Shown here one piece after another: positions 16,197 to 25,098 of a stretch of 64,000 nt of DNA; within the stretch, counting starts at the first letter, position 1, and every line of letters begins with the position of its first letter. Source of the stretch: Candidatus Zhuqueibacterota bacterium. Its GTDB lineage: Bacteria > Zhuqueibacterota > Zhuqueibacteria > Zhuqueibacterales > Zhuqueibacteraceae. The notes under the pieces were generated by a model, which was not told where the DNA came from, ran no database searches, and was given only the letters and a program-made list of their open reading frames with translations. The stretch spans positions 1 to 64,000 of the forward strand of contig JAKEEU010000316.1 in assembly GCA_022616415.1 (NCBI GenBank), written 5' to 3'. The position numbers and the translations under genes are program-made.

Positions 16197-18332
16197 TCAC
16201 ACACTCTGCGCCATGCCCTCAGCCCTCAGCCCTCTGCTCATCGCCGTCGGCGTTGTATCTTGCAAGACTTCGTTGCGGATGGTTTCGACATCTGCCGCCA
16301 TAATTTTGCGATGCCGTTTTTCAATGGCCAGATTGACGAGCCGCACGCAAAATTTTTGAATGACGAACGGCTTGCCTTGCGAAACCTCCCAAATGCGTTC
16401 CGCGGCCGCCGGCTCGTATTTGTAGAAACCCTTGACCGGCGCATGAATCAGTTGCATCGCCTCGTCGTGCGCCAGCGCCGGCATCGGTACCTGCTCGAAG
16501 AAATTGTACCACGGGCTTGACTCGCTCTCCCACTCCTTCCGGATGTTGCTGCCGGTCAGCACCGCCACGAGATTCTCGCTGAACGCTTTCATGAAAATCG
16601 CGCGCAGCCGCTGGTTCGTGCGCTCGCTGTAGCGGTTTAGCTCGTCCACCTCGTCGATGAGAAAAACCAGCCGGATCTTCTTGCCGGACTCCGGCGGCAG
16701 TTGGGTTTGCAAAATACTAATGATGCTGCGCAAATCATTGGCAAATTCACGGTGGCCGTATTGCCGGCGATCGCTCGGCGCGGGAATCACCGCAGCGATT
16801 TCCGGCCCGAGCTCCTCGCGCAATTCGTCAATGAGATGAGCGAAAAACACTTCTTCCGCGATGCCTTGCAAATCGATAAAAACCGGCGCGAAGTGATATT
16901 CCGGATGCTGTTGCGCTTGCAGCCGGCGCTGCAATTGATATTGCAGTGAGGTCTTGCCGATGCGGCGCGGACCGAACACCATCAAGCTGTTGTTGGGCAG
17001 GGTGCGCAAAATACGCTCGAGCAAATGCTGCCGCCCATAGAACATCTCGTCATCGCGAATCGGCGAGCCGGCAATGTAAGGATTGTAGCGATGCACGAAG
17101 GCGATGCGATATTTAATGAAACGGTTTCCGGCAAACACGCCGAGCAGAATCACAACGCCGGAACCGACCGCGAGCCAAAACGGTGTGGTTTGGTACAATG
17201 GCGGCTGGCGGATGATGCGGCGCAACTCTGTTCGGCTGTGCGGTTCTTTGTCGAGATCGTGCGCCGTCACCACGATTTGATTCTCGCCTAATTTGAGCGG
17301 AATATCGGCTTCGAATGAAAAAGCGCCATTCGTGTTTTCAGCCGGCGATCCGTCGCTCACTTTGAAAGGCTCGCCATTCACGATTAATTCGATGGCCGCG
17401 ATGCCGACGTCGTCGTGCGCCGTGCCGCTGAAATGCACACGTTCGCTGCGCGTGCGGCTCACCAACACCTCCGGCTCGCGAATGACAATGATCGGCGCGC
17501 CGGATTGCACGATTTTGATCGTATCGGTTTTGCCGATTGGCTCGACCATCGCCTGATCGAGACGGGAAAGCTCGAAACGCAACCGCGCTTGCCAGTCCGC
17601 CAACATCGGTTCATTGGGCGCGAGTCGCGCCAGCCGGTCAAACGCTGCGATCGCGTCGCGATAACGTCCTTGCAGATAAGCCGCCATCGCCGCGTTTCTT
17701 AAAAAACTGCTGGAGTCTGTCGTCGCCTCGGTTTGTCCGGTAGAAGATGGGCGCGGCGGCGGGGGAATTGGAAGCTGCGCCAACCAGCGGGAGATTTGCG
17801 TGCGTGTGGCGGCGTCGACCTCGAGGTGATCCAATAGCGAATCAATATCCCGGCTGCCCTTGCCTTGCATGCGACGCTGGCTTTCGTTCAACAATTCGAG
17901 CCACACGTCTTTGGTTTTTTCAGAATCGGCCAAACGCGCGGTCGCCGACAAGCCGTCTTGCATGGTTTTAGCCATCTCACGCAATCGCTGCAAAACCGGA
18001 TAGTATTTCGATTCGCGAATCGCGCTATGCGCGAGTGCTTGATCGAAATTCTGCACGGCGTCCGTGTATTCGCCTTGAAAAAACAGCGCCCGGCCAAGCT
18101 GATAGTGAGGCAGATAGTCGGTGTATTTCAATCCAGGCTTCTCGGCATTCAGCTCGGGCTTGTCCTTCTGTCGCAGCGCCGCGCGAAAAGAATTGGCCGC
18201 AGCATTCCACTCGTCATTTTTGAGCTGCTCCAGGCCGCGCTCGTAATGGACGTACCATTGGGACAGCACCACAGTTGGCAACACCGCCAGCGCGATCGCG
18301 CATAGTAAAATTTTAAAGGATGGCCAGTTCAT
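16197..18332 (-). CDS. Transmembrane TPR/Ig-like sensor with cytoplasmic P-loop ATPase
   Basis: The 711-residue protein has a signal peptide (1-24), TPR-like helical repeats (about 27-55, 74-102 and 206-243), a beta-rich Ig-like region (290-370, FSGTAHDDVGIAAIELIVNG), one membrane segment (385-403) and a C-terminal ATPase with Walker A GPRRIGKTSLQ (454-464) and Walker B LVFLIDEVDELN (555-566). The layout puts TPR and Ig parts outside the membrane and the ATPase inside, like a receptor. The ATPase resembles the one fused to the kinase downstream. The last dozen codons (MSRGLRAEG) are built from a heptanucleotide repeat, so the native C-terminus may have been altered. A 36-bp palindrome lies 18 nt before the start. 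Confidence 0.85.
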   Translation of the reverse strand: MNWPSFKILLCAIALAVLPTVVLSQWYVHYERGLEQLKNDEWNAAANSFRAALRQKDKPELNAEKPGLKYTDYLPHYQLGRALFFQGEYTDAVQNFDQALAHSAIRESKYYPVLQRLREMAKTMQDGLSATARLADSEKTKDVWLELLNESQRRMQGKGSRDIDSLLDHLEVDAATRTQISRWLAQLPIPPPPRPSSTGQTEATTDSSSFLRNAAMAAYLQGRYRDAIAAFDRLARLAPNEPMLADWQARLRFELSRLDQAMVEPIGKTDTIKIVQSGAPIIVIREPEVLVSRTRSERVHFSGTAHDDVGIAAIELIVNGEPFKVSDGSPAENTNGAFSFEADIPLKLGENQIVVTAHDLDKEPHSRTELRRIIRQPPLYQTTPFWLAVGSGVVILLGVFAGNRFIKYRIAFVHRYNPYIAGSPIRDDEMFYGRQHLLERILRTLPNNSLMVFGPRRIGKTSLQYQLQRRLQAQQHPEYHFAPVFIDLQGIAEEVFFAHLIDELREELGPEIAAVIPAPSDRRQYGHREFANDLRSIISILQTQLPPESGKKIRLVFLIDEVDELNRYSERTNQRLRAIFMKAFSENLVAVLTGSNIRKEWESESSPWYNFFEQVPMPALAHDEAMQLIHAPVKGFYKYEPAAAERIWEVSQGKPFVIQKFCVRLVNLAIEKRHRKIMAADVETIRNEVLQDTTPTAMSRGLRAEGMAQSV
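16216..16236. repeat. Heptanucleotide array inside a coding 3' end
   Basis: CCCTCAG, CCCTCAG and CCCTCTG follow each other with exact 7-nt spacing and encode part of the C-terminus of the TPR-ATPase. Confidence 0.65.
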
Positions 18333-18349
18333 CTTATTCTATCAAGCGT

Positions 18350-18385
18350 CAAATTTTAAATTGAAAATTTTCAATTTAAAATTTG
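18350..18385. promoter_or_regulatory. 36-bp perfect palindrome upstream of TPR-ATPase gene
   Basis: CAAATTTTAAATTGAAAA and its exact reverse complement abut with no spacer. It is A/T-rich, lies in the 92-bp gap between the FadL-like gene and the TPR-ATPase, and could be a cruciform, an operator for a dimeric regulator, or a terminator for the upstream gene with the T-rich arm. Confidence 0.65.
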
Positions 18386-18424
18386 CAATGCTTTTGGTTG
18401 TGGCCAAAGCCGCGTTCCGTTTCT

Positions 18425-19885
18425 TTAAAAAGAAAACACGGCGGAGCCGAGCCCTTCGAGCAAATTTGAGGACACATCGCTGCTGACCTCAAATCGCGTA
18501 TTCTTGAAAATGATGCCCATTCCCCAGGTGAAATGAAAGCGCGACGCTTCGTCGGGATATTCGATTTGTAAATTTTTATCCGGCGAAACCGCGTGCAGCG
18601 CGAAGCTTGGCTCCAAATAAAAACCCGCGCGGAGCGGCAGGATCAGCCCCGATTTTTTAAGCCGATACTCGATACCGCCGTGCAGTGAAAGAAAATCTTT
18701 CGCTTCGACGTCGTTCCGGCCGTCCGGGTCGACGTAGCTCCCATCGTTGGCAAGCTGATTATCCTGCGGCAAATCGAGGCGCAAATCGCGCAACAACGAA
18801 TGATTGCGATACACCACGGCATCGAATGCCACTAAGGTGTTGCCGGTTGGCTTCCACGCCAAACCGATGCCATAATGATCCGGCAAATCGAGTTTGAAAG
18901 GAACAGGACTTATCTCCGGTTTAAAACTGATCTCGTCACGCTGGCCGTCGTCGGGCGTCTGATCGGGCAAAGTATAAGCCGGCAAAGTGATGCGGCTGAT
19001 CACTTTGAAGCGCGGCAAATGTTGGTAAACCATGCCGAGCGTCAAATCGGGATCAAGCTCGAAGAGAATGCCAGCCGTCCACGTCATTTTGAATTCATTC
19101 AGTTCGAGGTCATAAAGCCGATACAGGCTTTCGGCGCGGTTATCGCCGATGGCTACCACGGCGCCGGTGAAATTTTGTTGCAGCCAAAGATCGGGGTCGA
19201 AATAATGGCTTTCGTGAAGCTGAAGGCGGCATTGCGTCGCAGCCACAGAGAACCCGAGACGCAAACGCCGGTGCACGGTTTTCGCAACAACCAAGGCATT
19301 GTGAATGACCTGTGCGGAAAAATTGCTGGCCACGCCGGGAAAATTTCCGGAGGCGCCAAGCTGCTCGTGGAGCATGAGCGGACGGTCGGGCGCGAAGGTC
19401 AAAAATTGGTTGCGCGTGAAATCAAAATCGGCGTGAAAGGCGAGCTGGCGGTAAAGCGCGAAAGTGAATCCCCATTGCGGATAGGCGATATTGACGAGCG
19501 TCTGGTCGAAGATGGGATTGTGGTCACGAAACTCGTCGACGCTTCCGCCGGCGCCGCCGATCGGATAATCTCGCGCTTGTTGTCCGATGGCGTGGCTGAG
19601 GCTGATTTCAGGCCGCAACAGAAAGCTCACCCCGGCGGGATTTATTGCGGCAGCGGTAGCGTCGTCAGCGATGCCGATAAACGCACCGCCCAAGCTTGCC
19701 GGTCTGGCCGCCGGAATAGCCGGCGCCAAACGCAATTGCATAAAGGAAAATTGCGGCGCCGGTGGACGTTGGGTTTTTTGGCCGAACGCGATCTCGCCAC
19801 ACAAGGCCATCAGAAAAAAGATGCCCGTGCAGATTTGCCGGCGAAGCCCCCGGCGCAGCGGCCTGCGGTTTGAATTTGGCATCAT
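18425..19885 (-). CDS. FadL/PorV-type outer-membrane beta-barrel protein
   Basis: The 486-residue product has a basic N-terminus with a signal peptide ending near residue 35 (GIFFLMALCGEIAFGQ). It then shows the family signature ASLGGAFIGIADDATAA followed by INPAGVSFL, seen in OMPP1/FadL/TodX transporters and in PorV-like proteins. The remainder alternates short hydrophobic/aromatic strands and ends in the aromatic C-terminal motif VFSF, as expected for a barrel inserted by BamA. Likely substrates are hydrophobic small molecules, by family. It is upstream of and co-directional with the TPR-ATPase gene, so the two may be co-transcribed unless the intervening palindrome terminates. Confidence 0.85.
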   Translation of the reverse strand: MMPNSNRRPLRRGLRRQICTGIFFLMALCGEIAFGQKTQRPPAPQFSFMQLRLAPAIPAARPASLGGAFIGIADDATAAAINPAGVSFLLRPEISLSHAIGQQARDYPIGGAGGSVDEFRDHNPIFDQTLVNIAYPQWGFTFALYRQLAFHADFDFTRNQFLTFAPDRPLMLHEQLGASGNFPGVASNFSAQVIHNALVVAKTVHRRLRLGFSVAATQCRLQLHESHYFDPDLWLQQNFTGAVVAIGDNRAESLYRLYDLELNEFKMTWTAGILFELDPDLTLGMVYQHLPRFKVISRITLPAYTLPDQTPDDGQRDEISFKPEISPVPFKLDLPDHYGIGLAWKPTGNTLVAFDAVVYRNHSLLRDLRLDLPQDNQLANDGSYVDPDGRNDVEAKDFLSLHGGIEYRLKKSGLILPLRAGFYLEPSFALHAVSPDKNLQIEYPDEASRFHFTWGMGIIFKNTRFEVSSDVSSNLLEGLGSAVFSF

Positions 19886-19968
19886 GTTCCGCTCTTGGCG
19901 TTTAACAACCTTGCATCAACTTAACTTTGCTGCGTGAAAATAGCAAGAGAAATTTTCAAGAGAAGCGC

Positions 19969-19997
19969 TTGACTTTTCGGGAAGATTTGCTTATTCT
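19969..19997 (+). promoter_or_regulatory. Putative promoter of CHAT gene
   Basis: TTGACT (19969-19974) and TATTCT (19992-19997) are spaced by 17 nt and lie about 30 bp upstream of the CHAT start, with GGAGGAGG in between as the ribosome-binding site. Confidence 0.5.
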
Positions 19998-20027
19998 TAG
20001 ACAATTCAAGCTGTGGAGGAGGTTGGC

Positions 20028-21494
20028 ATGATGAACTATTTAGACTTCGATCTATCGATCGAGCGCGCCGGAACGCAGTACAAAGCGAGGGTACTCGATG
20101 CTCCCGGCGGTAATGCTTCCCTCGATTTCCGTTTGCCTTTTTCCGATATCGAGTTGGAAAATTTTTTATTGAAAATCGGCCGGCCCTCGAGATTCTTACG
20201 CCGGTTGGATTCTCCGGAAGTAAAGGCAGCAAAAGCCCTGGGCGGTGGCCTGTTTAAGGCCGTGTTCGATGACGAAGTTCAACGATGTTTTCGTTCCAGC
20301 CTCGAGATCGCAGAGCAACAACGCTGTGGACTGCGCCTGCGTTTGCGCTTTTTAGAGGCGAATGAGCTCGCCGATCTTCCCTGGGAATTTTTATATGACC
20401 CTGCTGTTGACCGCTTCCTGTCCCACTCGATAGAGAGTCCCATCGTTCGCTATTTGGAACTGCCGGAACGCATTCGGCCTTTGTCTGTCGAGCCGCCATT
20501 GCGTGTCATGGTGATGATCGCCAGCCCCGATGAATATCCCGAGCTCGAAGTGGAGCGCGAATGGGAAAAGCTTAACGAGGCTCTGTTTGATCTGCAGCAT
20601 AATGGGCTCGTCGTTATAGAACGTTTGGAAAAAGCCACGCTGTCAACTCTCCAAAGGCGCTTGCGCCAGGAAGAGTATCACATTTTTCATTTTATTGGTC
20701 ACGGCGGCTTCGACCATCAAGCGCATGACGGCGTGCTTATTATAGAAGACGAACGCAGGCAGCCGTACATGATTAGCGGCAAGCATCTTGGCACGCTTCT
20801 GCACGACGAACGCACACTGCGTTTGGCGCTTTTAAATTCATGCGAGGGGGCGAGAAATTCGCGCACCGATCCGTTTTCTGGCACAGCTCAGAGCCTGGTG
20901 CAACAAGGAATTCCGGCGGTCATTGCCATGCAATTCGAGGTCACTGATGCTGCTGCCATCCAACTGGCACACGAGTTTTACGCCGCGTTCTCTGACGGTT
21001 ATCCGGTCGACGCCGCCTTGGCCGAGGCGCGCAAAGCGCTATTTGCCCAAGGCAACGAAATAGAATGGGGCACACCGGTACTGCACATGCGCTCTCCCGA
21101 TGGGCGAATTTTTCATATCTCACCGGCGGCTGCGGTAAAAACAAAAAATAAGCTCAAAGAATCAAAATTGCCAAAAAAGAATCACCCAATTTCGGATGAA
21201 ATTTTAATCTCTTTGTACCTGCAACAGGTTTATCTGAGCATGCTTTTTTACCTCAACGAGCTCCCATCGTCACACGACGATTTGAACATTACCGCGATCG
21301 TTCGAGCTCTGGGCATCAAAAAGCGCCGATATGCCTATGAGACGTTGGAAAAATTAACCAAAGATGGTCTAATCGAAAAAATCAAAAAAGGCAAAAACGT
21401 GAATTGGAAAATTTCCGCTAGAGGGCGGCAGGTAGCACAAAAGCTTGGGGAATGGATTGAAACCAGGGTTGCAAAGGTGGCGAATTCGTTATGA
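20028..21494 (+). CDS. CHAT-domain cysteine protease with C-terminal winged helix
   Basis: CHAT proteins are caspase-like proteases; relatives act with STAND ATPases or TPR sensors in cell-death and CRISPR type III-E (Craspase) systems. The ATG at 20028 (or 20031) follows GGAGGAGG. Residues about 1-150 are a beta-rich N-terminal region. The CHAT domain spans 155-365, with catalytic His in HFIGHGGF (about H225) and Cys in LLNSCEGA (about C272), both intact, and the conserved GIPAVIAMQFEV strand. After a lysine-rich linker, residues 390-488 form a winged-helix-like region (NITAIVRALGIKKRR, KLTKDGLIEKI) that could bind DNA. It is divergent from the ATPase/kinase genes. Its substrate is unknown. 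Confidence 0.9.
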   Translation: MMNYLDFDLSIERAGTQYKARVLDAPGGNASLDFRLPFSDIELENFLLKIGRPSRFLRRLDSPEVKAAKALGGGLFKAVFDDEVQRCFRSSLEIAEQQRCGLRLRLRFLEANELADLPWEFLYDPAVDRFLSHSIESPIVRYLELPERIRPLSVEPPLRVMVMIASPDEYPELEVEREWEKLNEALFDLQHNGLVVIERLEKATLSTLQRRLRQEEYHIFHFIGHGGFDHQAHDGVLIIEDERRQPYMISGKHLGTLLHDERTLRLALLNSCEGARNSRTDPFSGTAQSLVQQGIPAVIAMQFEVTDAAAIQLAHEFYAAFSDGYPVDAALAEARKALFAQGNEIEWGTPVLHMRSPDGRIFHISPAAAVKTKNKLKESKLPKKNHPISDEILISLYLQQVYLSMLFYLNELPSSHDDLNITAIVRALGIKKRRYAYETLEKLTKDGLIEKIKKGKNVNWKISARGRQVAQKLGEWIETRVAKVANSL

Positions 21495-21552
21495 TGCGGC
21501 TTGAGGACGTACTCCGGTTTTGCGTCTGGAGCGAGACGATTCGTCACGCAAA

Positions 21553-21852
21553 CTAAGTTGTATTCCAACAATTATGGTGCTGCGCCTCACCGCCAACCCT
21601 GATTATCCAAGCGCCCAGCTTTTGCCAGGCTAAAACAGGTGATAACCGTGGACCACCACCATCTAAACGGATAAAGCACTTCAAGAACGTTGTTTGTATT
21701 GAGAGCCGGTCTCCTGTAGGATAAGGCCGAATCAAAATACCCACAACCGGGTCTTTAATATCGACTCGAGTTTGGCCACTTTCTTGGGTGAATCCCCGGC
21801 GCAAGAAATGCATCGCCCGCAGGTCAGCAAGTTTGGTTCGACGGGATTTCAT
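21553..21852 (-). CDS. Small hypothetical protein
   Basis: This 99-residue basic protein is not recognised. It is supported by a GAGGAG site seven bases before its ATG and by a plausible promoter farther upstream. It lies alone on the minus strand between two plus-strand genes. Features visible are a basic N-terminus (MKSRRTKLADLRAMHFLRRG) and a beta-rich centre. Confidence 0.5.
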   Translation of the reverse strand: MKSRRTKLADLRAMHFLRRGFTQESGQTRVDIKDPVVGILIRPYPTGDRLSIQTTFLKCFIRLDGGGPRLSPVLAWQKLGAWIIRVGGEAQHHNCWNTT

Positions 21853-21908
21853 AAAAATCTCCTCAAAATTAGTTTGGCAATAAATTGTTGCTTATTGTCA
21901 TCCAGCCC

Positions 21909-21936
21909 TATATAATAAGACAACAATTTGAGTCAA
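21909..21936 (-). promoter_or_regulatory. Putative promoter of small minus-strand gene
   Basis: On the minus strand TTGACT (21931-21936) is followed after 16 nt by TATATA (21909-21914). AAATTGTTG and CAACAATTT form an inverted repeat spanning the box and could be an operator. Confidence 0.4.
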
Positions 21937-22010
21937 AATTCTCAGTTTTTATAAAATTTTGATAAAAAAATTTTCTATTTTCAATACATAATCTGATATT
22001 TGGTGAATAA

Positions 22011-23609
22011 ATGTCTACTCATCATGAAATCAACGGTTCTCCGCCAACTTCTGACTTCTTTGCGCTGCAAAAAACAATCAACGAATTGCAAGCGCTCAAC
22101 CGTTTGGCGCAAAAAATCATCGCCGCGCCGAGCGTCGAAGCGGCGTTGGATGACGTGGTGGCGGAAACCATCCGCCTGACGAGCGCCGGCGGCGGTTCGC
22201 TCATGCTCGTCAATCCGGGACGGCCCAATCTCGAAGCGACCTACTCGAATCAATTTCTCACGTTGGCGCAGCGCGTGAGCGACAAGACGGAAGACAAGCT
22301 GCGCCAATTGAGCCGCAACGTCGCCGGTTGGATTCTCAAAAACAAGTTGGCGCTCGTTTCGGAAAATTTGGCCGCTGATGAACGTTTCGCCGGTTTGGCG
22401 GTTTTTGACGACGTCCATTATGGCGTTGTTGGCGTACCGATTTTCGCAGCGGAAAACCTCGTTGGCGCACTCATCGTTCTGAAGGACGCTGTTTTTGAGC
22501 GTGGTGAAGAGGCTGCCGGACTCATGCAGCAAATCGCCGAGCAGGTGGCGCCGGCCCTGCTCAAATTGCAGCGCTTGCACGATCTCGCCGAAGAAAATCG
22601 CTATTACAAACAGTCGATCATTGCACAGCACGGCTTCCCCGGCATCATCGCCAAAAGCGAGCCGATGCAAAGAATTTTTGCCATCTTGCAGCGAGTGACG
22701 CCGAGCGACGTGCGCGTGCTCATCGAAGGCGAGAGCGGCACCGGCAAGGAGCTGATCGCCCGCACGCTCCATTTCAACGGGCCGCGCCAGGAAAAAAATT
22801 TTCTGGCAGTCGATTGCGGCGCCATTCCCGAAAACTTGCTTGAGAGTGAGCTGTTTGGCTACATGAAAGGCGCCTTCACCGGCGCCACGCAAAATCGCAA
22901 AGGGCTTTTTCAAGAAGCCAACGGCGGCACGCTGTTTCTCGACGAGATCAACAATCTGCCGATCCATTTACAAGCCAAGCTGATGCGCGTGCTGCAAGAA
23001 AACGAGGTGCGACCGCTCGGCAGCAACGCCGCCCAGAAGGTTGACGTGCGCGTGATCGCCGCGAGCAGCCGCGCGCTGGCCGAGCTGGTGAAAGAAAAAA
23101 ATTTTCGGGAAGATTTGTATTTTCGCTTGAAGGTGGTGACGGTGCGCTTGCCGGCGCTGCGCGAACGCGCGAGTGACATTCCATTGCTGGCCAATCATTT
23201 TTTGGAGAAATTTGCGAAGCAGTACAAAAAGCCGGTTGCCGCGTTCGAACCGGCGGCGGTGCGGCTTCTCAAGCGGTATGCCTGGCCAGGGAACATTCGC
23301 GAGCTGGAGCACGCTATCGAGCAAGCCGTGGTGCTGGCGCCGCCGGAAGCAACCGTGCTGGCTGCCGATGACTTGCCGCCGGAGATCAAAGACGTTGGCA
23401 GCGATGCAATCACGGCGCTGGAGCAAATGACCAACCTGCCGCAGGCCGTCGAAATTTTAGAGGTGCGCCTGATCCGCAAAACGCTCGCAGAGACGCACGG
23501 CAACAAATCGCAAGCGGCAGAAAAATTAGGTTTGAGCCGGCGCGGATTGCTCAACAAATTGGAACGGTATAAAATCGAAATGGGAGAGAAAGAACAACTC
23601 CAGAAGTAA
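22011..23609 (+). CDS. GAF-domain sigma-54-dependent transcriptional activator
   Basis: This 532-residue enhancer-binding protein activates sigma-54 RNA polymerase. An N-terminal GAF domain (about 30-185) probably senses a small ligand or redox state. The AAA+ domain has Walker A GESGTGKE (240-247), the sigma-54 contact loop GAFTGA (287-292, intact), Walker B TLFLDEIN and arginine-finger segment FREDLYFRL (365-373). A Fis-type helix-turn-helix (about 492-520, NKSQAAEKLGLSRRGLLNKL) ends the protein. There is no receiver domain, so it is not a two-component regulator. Its targets are not evident; I found no clear -24/-12 promoter. A direct-repeat sequence starts inside its last codons. Confidence 0.94.
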   Translation: MSTHHEINGSPPTSDFFALQKTINELQALNRLAQKIIAAPSVEAALDDVVAETIRLTSAGGGSLMLVNPGRPNLEATYSNQFLTLAQRVSDKTEDKLRQLSRNVAGWILKNKLALVSENLAADERFAGLAVFDDVHYGVVGVPIFAAENLVGALIVLKDAVFERGEEAAGLMQQIAEQVAPALLKLQRLHDLAEENRYYKQSIIAQHGFPGIIAKSEPMQRIFAILQRVTPSDVRVLIEGESGTGKELIARTLHFNGPRQEKNFLAVDCGAIPENLLESELFGYMKGAFTGATQNRKGLFQEANGGTLFLDEINNLPIHLQAKLMRVLQENEVRPLGSNAAQKVDVRVIAASSRALAELVKEKNFREDLYFRLKVVTVRLPALRERASDIPLLANHFLEKFAKQYKKPVAAFEPAAVRLLKRYAWPGNIRELEHAIEQAVVLAPPEATVLAADDLPPEIKDVGSDAITALEQMTNLPQAVEILEVRLIRKTLAETHGNKSQAAEKLGLSRRGLLNKLERYKIEMGEKEQLQK

Positions 23610-23702
23610 TTTTCCAAATCTTTATAGTTGACTCACGAAGCAAAAACCCCGACCAGTTTCAGTGGGGCATAAAGTCCTTCGCAGGAGTGCGTTAGAATGA
23701 AA
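23593..23702. repeat. ~110-bp direct repeat, left copy, with terminator
   Basis: This stretch aligns to 25773-25882 at a nearly constant offset of 2180 bp with only compensating single-base gaps; I estimate roughly three quarters identity. It includes the last codons of the sigma-54 activator and a hairpin (CCCC 23647-23650 with GGGG 23664-23667) that on the minus strand is followed by a T-run. Confidence 0.7.
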
Positions 23703-23868
23703 AAAGGGTAAAATCGATTTCTTTGCCGTCGATGAGCACGGGGAGGGCGGAATGCTGCGAATCTACTGAAATATACGCCTGGTGAGACGGCGCAGATTGT
23801 TGAGCAAAAGTGGAGATTGCAACGAGTGAAAAAGCGACACCGATAAATGATATTTTAAAAAATTTCAT
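23692..23868 (-). CDS. Short secreted peptide, possibly a gene remnant
   Basis: The 58-residue ORF begins with a good signal peptide (MKFFKISFIGVAFSLVAISTFAQ) and has only about 35 residues after it, ending within the left direct repeat. It starts 13 nt after the stop of the nucleotidyltransferase gene. There is no strong ribosome-binding site. I think it is either the 5' end of a larger exported protein truncated at the repeat or a short orphan; no family is recognised. Confidence 0.4.
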   Translation of the reverse strand: MKFFKISFIGVAFSLVAISTFAQQSAPSHQAYISVDSQHSALPVLIDGKEIDFTLFSF

Positions 23869-23881
23869 TTTCGTCGTATGC

Positions 23882-24538
23882 TCATTGTGGCTCGGAGTAT
23901 TCTCGGGCTTTCTGCGCCGTTTCCCACAAGCGTCGATACTCGGCTCTGACGCTCGCATCCAGTTTTTCTTCTAGCTCCAGCGGGAGATCGAGCGCGATAA
24001 TCAAGTCTTGAACATCGGCAAGATCGCGCAACCGATGCGGAGCCGTCAAGCCCGAAGCAAGTTTCAGCTCGACCAATTTTTCAAGCGTAATGAATCGAAC
24101 TGCGTCACGTTCGATGCTTGTTCCGGTTGGATCAGGAAAGACCACCGGCTTCGGCAAGCCATCACCGGGAAATTCGCCGGCGGTGACGATCTCGACCTTG
24201 ACTTTGGATTCAGTGTCAACAAAAATTTTTTTCGACCCAGGGAAGGCCGGAATGTAGCCACGGCCGACCAAGCGCTCGCGAAAAACTTCTAGACCTTCGA
24301 GTGACAGAAGAATATCGACATCGAGCGTTAACCGGGGATGGCCATGCGCCGTGACCGCCATGCCGCCGATCACGGCGTACGGGATGCCTTCGGCATCAAG
24401 ACGTTTTGCCAATCTTCGCATGGATTCATAGACAACGCCCTGTTCCATAAAAAAATCCTCCGCGAGATTTAACACTTCTCGAAATGAAAGCTCGGTGCGT
24501 TTGCGAGGTTCGACGGCTGTATTTGCAAGTATCGTCAT
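23882..24538 (-). CDS. Nucleotidyltransferase (AbiEii/DUF6036-like)
   Basis: The 218-residue protein has the minimal nucleotidyltransferase core: YAVIGGMAVTAHGHPRLT followed by LDVDILLS, giving the two metal-binding aspartates, then EIVTAGEF as the third acidic strand and a C-terminal helical domain with RDLADVQDLI. This fold is used by AbiEii-type toxins and by antibiotic/tRNA nucleotidyltransferases. There is no AbiEi-like partner next to it, so it is a solitary member or has lost its antitoxin. It lies in an accessory island with other toxin-antitoxin and TIR remnants. Confidence 0.8.
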   Translation of the reverse strand: MTILANTAVEPRKRTELSFREVLNLAEDFFMEQGVVYESMRRLAKRLDAEGIPYAVIGGMAVTAHGHPRLTLDVDILLSLEGLEVFRERLVGRGYIPAFPGSKKIFVDTESKVKVEIVTAGEFPGDGLPKPVVFPDPTGTSIERDAVRFITLEKLVELKLASGLTAPHRLRDLADVQDLIIALDLPLELEEKLDASVRAEYRRLWETAQKAREYSEPQ

Positions 24539-24601
24539 CAGTCAAGAAGCAAAGGTTTTTTCAATACGTTGCTCTTTCTTGTTTCTCTAAAATATAGTTA
24601 T

Positions 24602-25064
24602 TCAAGCAATCGCAGTCAAGGCTATAGTACAATCAAATACTGGATTGATGTGTAGAACGCCATTCTTCCTTTTCGGCTCTATCAGCGACATCGCTTCTTC
24701 AAGCGTTGGCAGATGCCAGTCGTTATAGCCTGCAAACCGATGGTTGTTTAAGTCACGAACATATAACTCAGCTTCTGTATACCTTAGTCCACGTTTTGAA
24801 CCCGATTGCTGCCATGTTAATCCTGTGGTATGGTCAACGACCAAATTCTCGCCATCTCGTTCAATCGATTCATACTGATGCTGCACACCTCTTCCCATCC
24901 AGTACCAATTACTTGAGCACTTGCTTCCAATTTTCTCCGGGCAATATGTCTTTGGTGTCCATGAAGGGCTGGAAGCGGGCGAGCGAGAGTTTCTCGTAAA
25001 GCGCGCTGACCGGTGCGGCATCTTTACGCGCGTAGCAGAGAAAGATTTGGGCTGACTTTTTCAT
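24602..25064 (-). pseudogene. Decayed TIR-DUF1566 fusion gene
   Basis: Two fragments in different frames make up a broken gene. The first, 24909-25064, is a 51-codon ORF starting MKKSAQIFLCYARKDA and containing LYEKLSLARFQPFMDTKDI then LPGENW, a typical TIR-domain N-terminus (NADase/signalling fold), cut by a stop. The second, 24602 to about 24900, encodes DHTTGLTWQQSGSKRG and NNHRFAGYNDWHLPTLEEA, a DUF1566 (Lcl-like) C-terminal region, itself truncated after NPVFD. Intact proteins pairing TIR with DUF1566 are known in bacteria. An internal deletion with frameshift has removed the catalytic half of TIR, so it should be inactive. Confidence 0.75.
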
Positions 25065-25098
25065 ACGCAGTCCCCATTAGCAATTGCTGTTTTTCTGA

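Noticed and set aside
24602..25021. An intact 139-residue gene
   Set aside because: Its N-terminal 35 residues are the TIR gene read in the wrong frame, and its end is truncated within DUF1566, so it is a fragment of a broken gene.
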